Assembly (NCBI RefSeq): GCF_000003815.2
Contig: NC_049980.1
Coordinates: forward strand, 29,091,494-29,155,493
From: Branchiostoma floridae
Lineage: Eukaryota > Chordata > Leptocardii > Amphioxiformes > Branchiostomatidae
Direction: 5' to 3'
DNA length: 64,000 nucleotides
The position numbers were made by a program, and so were the translations under genes. Within the stretch, counting starts at the first letter, position 1, and the number at the start of each line of letters is the position of its first letter. Below the pieces are notes generated by a model. The model made no database searches. It saw only the letters and a list, made by a program, of their open reading frames with translations, and was not told where the DNA came from. Of the stretch, positions 23,674 through 33,443 are shown one piece after another.

Positions 23674-24500
23674 NNNNNNNNNNNNNNNNNNNNNNNNNNN
23701 NNNNNNNNNNNNNNNNNNNNNNNNNNNNNNNNNNNNNNNNNNNNNNNNNNNNNNNNNNNNNNNNNNNNNNNNNNNNNNNNNNNNNNNNNNNNNNNNNNNN
23801 NNNNNNNNNNNNNNNNNNNNNNNNNNNNNNNNNNNNNNNNNNNNNNNNNNNNNNNNNNNNNNNNNNNNNNNNNNNNNNNNNNNNNNNNNNNNNNNNNNNN
23901 NNNNNNNNNNNNNNNNNNNNNNNNNNNNNNNNNNNNNNNNNNNNNNNNNNNNNNNNNNNNNNNNNNNNNNNNNNNNNNNNNNNNNNNNNNNNNNNNNNNN
24001 NNNNNNNNNNNNNNNNNNNNNNNNNNNNNNNNNNNNNNNNNNNNNNNNNNNNNNNNNNNNNNNNNNNNNNNNNNNNNNNNNNNNNNNNNNNNNNNNNNNN
24101 NNNNNNNNNNNNNNNNNNNNNNNNNNNNNNNNNNNNNNNNNNNNNNNNNNNNNNNNNNNNNNNNNNNNNNNNNNNNNNNNNNNNNNNNNNNNNNNNNNNN
24201 NNNNNNNNNNNNNNNNNNNNNNNNNNNNNNNNNNNNNNNNNNNNNNNNNNNNNNNNNNNNNNNNNNNNNNNNNNNNNNNNNNNNNNNNNNNNNNNNNNNN
24301 NNNNNNNNNNNNNNNNNNNNNNNNNNNNNNNNNNNNNNNNNNNNNNNNNNNNNNNNNNNNNNNNNNNNNNNNNNNNNNNNNNNNNNNNNNNNNNNNNNNN
24401 NNNNNNNNNNNNNNNNNNNNNNNNNNNNNNNNNNNNNNNNNNNNNNNNNNNNNNNNNNNNNNNNNNNNNNNNNNNNNNNNNNNNNNNNNNNNNNNNNNNN
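23674..24500. other. Assembly gap, 827 N
   Basis: All bases are N. Open frames drawn across it are meaningless. The left flank is GC-rich and the right flank is immediately coding, so at least one exon boundary of the following gene is hidden here. Confidence 1.
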
Positions 24501-27500
24501 GATCCGACCGTCTGACATCCACTTCACGGCGGACATGATCCCCTGCAAGTTCAGCAACGGCTCGGACATGCTGGAGACCTTCAGGCAGCTTCTGTTTAAC
24601 GAGGTTAAGATTACGGACATACCGAAGATTGAGGTAAGACTACACGTTCTGTTCATTCACGATGATGGTCGTTGTTGCCATGTCTGCTATTTCAGTAACC
24701 TCGCGTATGATTGATATTGTAGTGATCCCACATAAAACAACAACATGGAGCATTGAGTAATTTTCATGACACCTGATTAGTAACGTCAAGAAAACATCGC
24801 TCACATAGACGATTCTAATTCGTTGATTGATGCATTTGATGCGGCGCCTTTAGCTATAAGACACTTGTATTGGACGTATTCACTCAGACCATCAGTTTTC
24901 TGCGTATGCAGCATTTACAGGTTAAAGTTCACGAGCCATAGAGACATACTGCAAACTCGCGCGCTGAAATCATATTTGCTCTGCTTTTTTTCCGTACAAG
25001 ACGCATTCTGTGTCAGTATCATCATATACATTGTTTTTCTCATTTTATTGCAATCGAGATCCTCTCATAGACGTTGAAAAATGAGCATATCATCTGACGA
25101 CGTGACTCATCACCCCTTAAATCTTAGAAAGAACCTTATCATCAAAACATCCTCCGCACAATGACTGTGTCAATGAGGACCGATGTCTATGTACTACATT
25201 TACCTTACCCTCTGCACAACTAAAGGACCATGCTCTATTTGTTTTTGTTCATTCGTCTCTATTTAGTATTCCGACAATCTGTAGTATCATATATTCTATA
25301 CAAATTTGCATGATAAAACGTTGCATATTTAATCAAGAGCTTGTTCAAAATATGTGAGTTCTATTAAAGCGGGGTCTTGTTACCAGATGGCAGGCCATAT
25401 TTTTGATAAGCTCCTCAAAATGACCCACATAACTGATGCCGTTTCCCGTATTGCAGGTTATCTACAAGGACGGCTCGTGGTGGGCGTACTTTGGGAACAG
25501 GCGGCTGTGGATCCTACGGGAGGTGGAGAGGTTGGGCCGGTGTGCCGCCGTCGAGTGCATAGTTCTCCCCAAGGACTTCTGCAGCGACGAGAAATGGCTT
25601 AAGAAACTGAAGAACCGAGACGAGGGACAATCTGTGGGTGTGGAGAAAACGGAGAGGTTCGACGTCGAGTATCAAACCATCATAGAGGCATGGCGGAAAA
25701 AGACTATCTATGGCATGGACGCGCCGACTCAACTCGAGGTCATGATGGGGAAAGAAGGTAAAGTATTATCATGTTTTAGTCGTAGATGTACGTTAGGAGG
25801 TTTTTCTTTTGTTTTCTTTCTTAACTTTAGCCATCTTAAGATTTTCAACATGAAATTCTATTTAATATACTGCTTTCCAACCCTGGGCAACGGGCCCAAT
25901 GTAGCTCTGGTGAAATATGATGAGATGTTGAGAAAGATCATCTCCACAATACTGTAAATCTTGAAACATATTCGCTGCCATTCGCGGCAGCCTCTCCGCT
26001 GTTAATATGGGTTTCAAATGTATTTTGATAGTGCCACAGAATTGTTTCAACCGCGAATTCAAAACACCATGAAAACCTCACACCACCCCCACCCACACCA
26101 CCCCCGACCGCGAAAAAAAACATCGCGAAAGTGAATGAATTTAATTTACGGTTACTCCGCAACGTCTGAAATGTGTGGCCAGCCTCGGACGAAATTCCAC
26201 GTAGACGGTCAGCTGAGGACACATATCTTTATCTATTTCTTTACTTTACAAAACTAAAAACAAATCTGAGAGTAGCCGACAAGAGAAATAATGTAGTTCC
26301 TCTACGAGGATGGTGCCTCGAATACAAAGAAATAAAGCAAATTTAAAAGAAATATATATCACCGGCAATCAAACATAAGGCGGGGATTATTCAGATAGGA
26401 AAAGCTGACTCCATGTGGTCCATGTACATGGTTAGCCTAGACGCCAGACTGTTTCCAGGATACATCCCAATTCTTCGGCTCTAGGGCCAACATGCCCTCA
26501 AGTAAATTCTTTAAAATGTCCCTCAGAGCTCGAGTTAGACCCTGATTGAGCCGTGTTGAGATTGATATCGGGCCGGAGTCTGGTATCCAGGCTAGAAAAT
26601 GGTAGGCATCATGAAGGAATTTGTTATCTCCGAGAGATGGGACTCACTGGCAAACAGGAACACGACATCCACGACGTAGTGAGAGACACGCAGAATGTCA
26701 AGCCAACACTGATGCCGATGGCACGTTTAAGTGTGGACTTAGTCGAACTGCTTACGAAGCCGTGTCCAGAGACTCATGCTTGCTGTACCACAGATCGATT
26801 TACAAGCAGCTGTATATTTGTCTCTAATGATAAATGGATAGATACACAGACTCGTATTTCAAAGACATGCTTTGGCCAATTAGTAGATAAATAAATCGAC
26901 TTGAATTAAACTGATGGCAACAAGAATTTATGAAGCATTTTCATACATGTACAACCAGAAAAGGAGTAGATACACAGACTTGTATTTCAAAGACATGCTT
27001 CGGCCAATTAGTACATAAATAAATCGACTCAAATAAACCTAATGACATCGAGGATTCACTGGAACATTTTCATTGACAACCAGAACACGAGGCATTGGAA
27101 CTCCCGCTGCAGTACGATATAAAGCCTCTAGGGGACCAAACATCTAATTGTTTCGAGGTCTTATAAAGACGTACCCACGTACCAAGTACCAAGACATTGC
27201 ATCTGGGCCTTCTTATGATTTAGGCACAGAGGACATAGACAGGTTGCCGAAAACATAATCTTCTTGGCAAAAGTAATCAATGGTCTAATGAGTGTGCCGT
27301 GATTTGCAACGTGCAGAGCGGATAGTCCATCGGCATGAGCAAGGATGTTACCAAGAAAAAAACCCGTTGCTATAATTTTATAGCATAATTATTTATAGAT
27401 TCAATTGTACCAACTTTATCATTAGCACGTGATAAAGTTTCAGAAACGTACTTGGATCATCAGAACGACCAGTTCTATTCTACAACATATTGTCATGACA

Positions 27501-30500
27501 AGACTACGACCAGTAACTCATTGAAAAGAGTACTTACCATTTAATACATTCGATGAAATATTCCTTTAAGTTATCTCTAATTCTATGAAGCTAAAAGCAT
27601 TAGCAGACCTGAGCCATCATTGATAAGACTTGATATCTAATATCTCAAGAAGCATTATCAAACATGAGCCATATTAGTTTATCTTTACCTGGGATGATCG
27701 GAAGTCTGCAAACAAAAATACATCGATGTTAGCAAACAGGATAAGATATGTCCACAGACATGAATATCAGGATCATGCGATCTGACAGTACATTGCGTTA
27801 CGTATACAGCAATCGTGAACAATATAGTCCTGAGATTAAGCAAACGTACTCGTGTATGTCCGTCCATATAGGCCAGGCCGAGGGGTCAGTGTACTGGAGA
27901 TGTCAGCGAATAGCTCGCGTGTCCAGCCAGCTTTGATGGATCTATAGAGCATGTCTCTGAGCATCGGACAACACAGGCAAAATTAGCGCGCTCGGGTTTC
28001 AGGCTCCGTCTGCATTAAAACGGTTTTAGTTTTGGCTGACTCCCGACCCTGTCTGTGCCCTGACCCAGTTTCACCCCACACGTACGGCTTGCGGGCTGCT
28101 GAAGGGTAGGCGGGCAGCGGATTCTGCTGGCCTCGTGCCCGAAAAAGGCACCACTGTAGGTCGAGGTCCATCTCATTTAACTGTTGGTCATTCTTCCTGA
28201 AGGATCAAGAAGCCACAAATCAATGCAAAACGTCAGTCTCTCTCATGGAGGTTAGAATTACCCTGTCATCGGTTCAAACATCCAGATGATGTAGGTAATC
28301 TGAGTACATACATATCAATAAACGATCCGGATTTGGTCGAAATAAAATATGCCATTTAACATAGTAGATGACTCGGCATTTCGTATGCAAAGATCTGCGT
28401 GACTCCACGGCCTTTGTTGATGTTTGTGATGTAAACAAACGTTTGCAAAAGTCCATTTTCGCATCTTAACTTCCATCTACCGATCAGTTACGGCATAAGT
28501 AAGACTGTCTCTTGAAGCTCCCCAGCCGATACCGTAACAATGTGAACTCTGCATACCGGAGCTTATCGCTGGCGGGACCTAGCTGCTGATCGTTACATAT
28601 CTGTGGCGGGAAGATCACAGGTGCCATGGCTCCTCTCTGCTTATACATGTATCATCACTTTGTTTTGCAAGCAGATTTGCGTTCTGATAAACTGAGTGTA
28701 CTGAACGTAACCCTCAAAGTATTGGATAAATACTTGGATAAAGGAAAGACCCCAGTGGTGCATGATTAATAGGCAATCGACGTAGACAAGGAATATTCAT
28801 CTGATGAAAATCGGCCCCAAATTGGAATTTCCTTCCCTACCGACGATTTTGCCCTATTCTACACTCAGCTCTACTCTACTGTACTCTACTGTACTCTACT
28901 CTACTCTACTGTACTGTACTCTGCTCTATTCTACTCTGCTCTATTCTACTGTACTGTATACCTGTATACTGTATTCAATCTAACCAAGGACGTTACATCA
29001 ACAGGCCTGTTGATGTAACGTCCTTGATCTAACACACCCAAACCTACCCTACCCTATTCTACTCTTCTCTTCCTTGCCCTACTCTGCCCTACTCTTCTTC
29101 ACTCTAGTGTAATCTAATTTACTCTACTCTACTAGCAAATTCCTTAATGTCAAAGAAGAACAAACGCTTTAATTTCCGTTGCATTTCTGAGAGAATGATT
29201 ACGAATCATGACAGAAACAGAAAATCAAACCCCATCAAAACAAATGGCAAATACAAACATTGCGTAACTCCTCATGCTTGGGAGTAAATGATGTGATCAC
29301 AATTAAGGTAAACAGACATGTAATCACAATTCGCTTGACCTAGATGTCAGCGTTGCGCAATGTCTGGTTGCACCTGTTCCTAAGTCTGATCAGCTATCTT
29401 TAGCCAAAAGAAGCCTTGAAAACGAAACAAACGGGTCGTCAGAAATCTCATTATGTTCAGCATCGTAATATACTGCAGCTCTTATCGCCTTATCGCCCCG
29501 GTCTCTGGCCATGACTGGCATATATTTACAGCTAGCATGTCATCTCTGTGGCCAAAACCAGATCTGCCTGCGACCCAACTCCTCTGATATAGAGAACCTG
29601 TGACCCTACCCCCGACCTATACGTGCGTCACGTCGGCTCATATGGCTGCCCTACGTCACAGGGACCGGTCAGTACATGGACAGGAATATAGAGCTCCCCA
29701 GTCCCCCACATCGAGACGATCTTATACGTACATAGGGCTTGTACGTCGGAACTGTGAGCAGCGACACCCGTGCTGCAATTCAATGTGAATCGGTCAGAAT
29801 TGCCCTAAAGAAGGTGACAGACGGTCACCGAAACGTTGGTGTGAATAGACCAATGGTTGTATAAAAAAGTCTCTTCATCCTTTGCTCCTACTACTAACTG
29901 TTACACCCTCCGGCACCAGTTATCAGTACTGAAACAAAACCTGAACCTGACTCTCATCCTCTTGGTCCTGTCCAAAATGTCATTCACGACATAGCAAAGA
30001 TAGCATTTTGTCGACGCAGGACCCTAAAGACGATCTGATCCCAGGGAATGCTCTGATATTGACCTTTCCGAATACATATAGGTCACACTCGGGTGGGGTC
30101 TGCATAATGAGTGCAGGAGTCCGTTAAGTACGTCAGCTCTCTCCCCCCCCCCCCCTCTAGTACCAATTGTAAATCAATTGCAACATTATAAAACACTTTC
30201 CACAGTTTTTTTTTAAATTTCCAGTCGCAAACTTCAGCACTGGTCAAATGAAACTTGGAACGATTTCGAAAATCTTATCTAGTCTGAAGCAAAATATAAA
30301 CATCTAAATTTAAAGTTATGACAGTCATAAGCTTATAAGGCTTCCATGACTTGTTGGGAACACGCCGTCACAAGTTTTCCTAGATGTTGAAATATGACAT
30401 CAAACGTTGTAATGATTAGACTTCCAAAATTCCGCATGTCTTTCATATCTAAGGTGACAATTTGATTTCTCAGGTAGATTCTCCTAATTGATTCAGCACC

Positions 30501-31255
30501 AACTCGTCTTGTCTAAATTTACCTTTCTGTTATCCATTTTTATTTATTTCTGTACGTATGTTGTTTACTACTCTTGCATTATGCTTATGTTTTTAAGTAG
30601 AAGGCTTCAAATAAGCAAATTGTGTTTTTTTCCTAATACTCACAAAGTGTATGTGAATAAAATAAATGAATAGAATTTGATTTCACATAAAAATAAATAT
30701 TACTTGGTGATGTTTCAAATCTGTACACAACTCTAGCAAAGTATGCAATATTTCTGTCATGGTCTAGATATAAAGATAATTCTTTGTTACTTCAAAGACA
30801 CAATATCCTACAGTTATTCAATGCACTATGTGATTCGGTAATTCCAGTCAATATATAAGTCATAGCAAAAAAAATGTGTATTAATGATGACATTATGATG
30901 TTGTCATACATGTGCGGCATTTTGTACACTTGATTACTGCTGATGGAATAAAAGTAATGGAAAAAAAAGTAAACTTTCCTCTTGTTTTCCAGCGGGTACC
31001 CCGAAGACTGCACGTGGCGGCAAGGTCTTCACGTTTCCCAACGGCACGAGCGGCTCCTCCCAGACAAAGTCAGCCACCAAGAACATGGGGCAGTTCTTCA
31101 AGGACCTCGTGTTGTGCAGCGTCATCGTGTCCACCAGTGCAATCGGAGCCCTCACCATGGTCAGCTATTTCCTGGGAAACAGTCTTATTGCCACCACGAT
31201 GAAAAGCATTCTCGCTGACTTGGACTTCCCCTTTGACTGGGCAGAGGAAGAGTGA
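24501..31255 (+). CDS. Uncharacterised protein with ParB-like domain and C-terminal membrane segment (5'-partial)
   Basis: Three exons are visible: 24501-24633 (truncated by the gap), 25457-25757 and 30993-31255 (stop TGA), with GT-AG junctions and phases 0 and 1. The first two encode RPSDIHFTADMIPCKFSNG, then DIPKIE-VIYKDGSWWAYFGNRRLWILRE and VERLGRC. The pattern RPSxI ... DGxWxxxxNRRLWxLRxxExxG resembles the ParB/sulfiredoxin-type fold, where a G-x-R-R box follows a beta strand; I infer that fold, not an activity. The last exon has a Ser/Thr/Lys-rich linker, then a hydrophobic segment (FKDLVLCSVIVSTSAIGALT, continuing VSYFLG) and an acidic end FPFDWAEEE. The second intron is 5.2 kb. The start is in or before the gap. 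I do not recognise a named orthologue. Confidence 0.7.
26434..26594. mobile_element. TAGCCTGG hairpin element
   Basis: Left tagcctagacgccagactg faces right agtctggtatccaggcta as inverted termini about 160 bp apart. It is the same family as 48496-48594. It lies in the 5.2-kb intron of the ParB-like gene. Confidence 0.6.
26838..27090 (+). repeat. 128-bp tandem duplication
   Basis: The segment beginning tagatacacagactcg and containing caaagacatgcttt, ggccaattagtag and ataaataaatcgact is repeated 128 bp later with scattered substitutions. Two copies, intronic. Confidence 0.75.
27100..28857. other. Intron sequence without recognisable features
   Basis: Continuous intron of the ParB-like gene. 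The short open frames here have no recognisable domain. I see nothing else. Confidence 0.5.
28858..29135. repeat. (TACTC/TACTG)n simple repeat with embedded palindrome
   Basis: Pentanucleotide array of tactc and tactg units (28858-28975), resuming in degenerate form at 29040-29135. The interruption is a 42-bp perfect palindrome at 28985-29026. Confidence 0.85.
28985..29026. repeat. Perfect 42-bp palindrome
   Basis: CAAGGACGTTACATCAACAG and its complement meet at an aggcct centre. Paired coordinates sum to 58011, with no loop and no mismatch. Such a sequence can extrude a cruciform. Confidence 0.9.
29790..29895 (+). repeat. Dispersed repeat fragment (GAAACGTTGG type)
   Basis: Aagaaggtgacagacggtca and ccgaaacgttggtg then a ttgtataaaaaagtctcttc tail resemble the widespread gaaacgt-containing invertebrate repeats. 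It is a single copy here. Confidence 0.35.
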
Positions 31256-31383
31256 GCTCTGCACACGCACACGTAACGAGGTGTTGCGACGGACGGCAAC
31301 CCCTGATGTGTTTTTACAGTGCCATGGAGGCCACAAGGCAGGGTGGACCGTAGTTTGAAACAGTCGGTACTCGGGAAGAAAGA

Positions 31384-31562
31384 TTAGTCTCTACCAGACT
31401 CCCGCCTGGCCGAATAGTAATAGGGGACTTTGGCCAAGTTAGGCCTTTAATAGGTCGCAAACTATACTCCTCGGCCATCCAACTCCTCTGGTGTATTTTT
31501 CTGTCTTATTTGGCCAATTTCTACTATTTTTCCAGCGACCCGCGGAGCCTGGTAGAGGCTAA
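31384..31562. mobile_element. TTAGTCTCTACCAG hairpin element
   Basis: Inverted ends ttagtctctaccagactccc and gcggagcctggtagaggcta are about 179 bp apart, with a cgggactttggcc-like interior. A partial copy lies at 53276-53375 beside tropomyosin exon 7. No coding capacity. It lies in the 3' region just after the ParB-like gene. Confidence 0.7.
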
Positions 31563-32041
31563 AGAAAGACTTGCCGCTTGACGGAGAGCGACTACGACGT
31601 GACCCAGGACCACGGTTTGAGTACCACCTGCTGATCACGATGTCTCACGCAGCGTTACGTACTCGCACCGTTTCACACAGGAACAAGAGTGTTATTATAG
31701 ATGACAGTGTGTACAGCCACGTAGCCCTACTATTGTCCCACAAGCGACGGACAACACAACATACTAGTAACAAGACTAGTGTAGAACTGTTCTTTCGAGC
31801 GTTTCGTCCCGTGAGATAGGTCTTATGGTCTTGGTTGATTCGTTCCCCACAACAAGCTAGTTACTCAGTACTAGATATAGTCGACGTCTGAGGTTTGCTA
31901 TGAGCAACTTTTAATTCAAAACTGCCCGTCCGTATTGACTGGAACTAATTCAGATTGAAGGTAATGAAAGCAGTTGTTAAATTATCAAGAACAAACTACA
32001 GCAAACGTCAAACTGCCTTGTTGTGATTTCAATACAACAAG

Positions 32042-32047
32042 AATAAA
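32042..32047 (+). terminator. Poly(A) signal candidate of the ParB-like gene
   Basis: AATAAA lies about 790 nt after the stop at 31255, before a tgggattcttgtttcatg stretch. If it is used, the hairpin element at 31384-31562 would be in the 3' UTR. Confidence 0.3.
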
Positions 32048-32349
32048 TGGGATTCTTGTTTCATGAGAAGGTTTAGTCTTCAGTTTTATTCCTGATAACT
32101 GAATGTTAGAAATTATCTGCACTTTGTGTTTCGTCACATTGCATTAGCTTTACCATCAACAACTGTTATCACAGATAAGCTAAGGTTTCAGGATATTACT
32201 AATGAGGCCGGTTTAGATCAAAATGATTTTGTTATCAGTACCCTTCAACCATTACTCAATTGCCAACACATTGAAGTAAATGCCACAAATGTAACATTTT
32301 ACGTGACTGCAAAATCCAGGGGTATCTTGTTTTCGCTATTTAATATAGC

Positions 32350-32616
32350 AAAGTTGCCCGTACATCTGTGCAGATGCGTAGGGGTGGCGCCCATCTCAAG
32401 TTCTGTAGCCCTTCAGCAACACATTTGTGCAAGTCACTACAACAAGGGGCCAGTCCACTGGTAGTGATGTGTGTTTAACTCCCATACTCTTCCTCATTGG
32501 TGCTGAGTGCTAAGCAGACAAAACGGCATGTACCATTTTTAAAGTCTTTGGTATGACTCGGCCAGGGATCGAACTCATGACCTACTGAATGCAAGGCGAA
32601 CACTCTAACCACTCGG
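32350..32616 (-). repeat. tRNA-derived SINE
   Basis: Read on the minus strand from about 32616: ccgagtggttagagtgttcg then ccttgcattcagtaggtcat and a box B GTTCGATCC (complement of 32566-32574). This is a tRNA-like head with A and B boxes, followed by a non-tRNA body shared with the copy at 2478-2755. It is probably transcribed by RNA polymerase III when intact and mobilised by a LINE. Confidence 0.75.
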
Positions 32617-32629
32617 AGTTATATTTGCC

Positions 32630-33440
32630 AATGGTCGTGATGCCACTACAGCCCTCAGTAGGCGTGTGTGTGGCAGCGGCAATAGTTGGGATAGCTGGCC
32701 TAGCTGTGGGATATGTGATGGCCTAATATAGTCGTGACACCGATAAAGCCAGCAATTAGCGGTCCCCGAGGGAACTGCATCGAACAGGCCCTTTTCATTT
32801 GATTCTTGATTTCCTCCTTCATGCTTCGGAAGATTGGTACACATCGTACATTTTACCTTTCCATGTACACAATGACATGAACTGCACTAATTACTATTTA
32901 TACAATTATTTCTATTGCCCTGGCTTTCACGCTGCCTCCGCCACGGCGCACCTACCGTCGATCCTCTACTTTTCCCATGGTGCCACACGTCAATTCTCGC
33001 AAGACCAGGTGATCGAACACGCGTGAGGTCCGGTCACCTCTATGTTGACTTGATCTTGCACAGATTTAGGAAGTCTCCTCAAATCGAATGATTTCTTCCA
33101 ACAAATCAACAATGAAGACAAATTGACTTTGATATATGTACATAACATAACATGCCTTTGTATATGATATAGAAATATCCACCGTTCTGACAAAACAGTT
33201 ATCACACTACGTACGTATAAAATACGATGAAATAAACAGTTTTGGCATAATGTATACTAGTTGTTTCTCCGTCTTGTGCTGTAATATTTAGTACTCGTTA
33301 GTATTGCTTGTCAGTATAGTATTTCATCAGAGCACATGAACAGATGACATATTTTCCTGTGCTGTGTGGTTAGACGATAACGGATTTGAAGGTGGTGATG
33401 CGAAGAGAGGGGGATGGAGTGAAGGGTATGAGGAGAGTAC
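32630..33440. other. Gene-free stretch
   Basis: No gene model is supportable. Short open frames only. The LINE reading frame opens after a stop at 33441-33443. Confidence 0.5.
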
Positions 33441-33443
33441 TAG

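Noticed and set aside
23565-24714. Long open frames of 298-363 codons on both strands
   Set aside because: They consist mostly of the 827-base N gap. Only the short exon at 24501-24633 is supported.
32560-32616. Functional tRNA gene
   Set aside because: The A and B box-like head is followed by a SINE body shared with another copy, and the cloverleaf is not intact.
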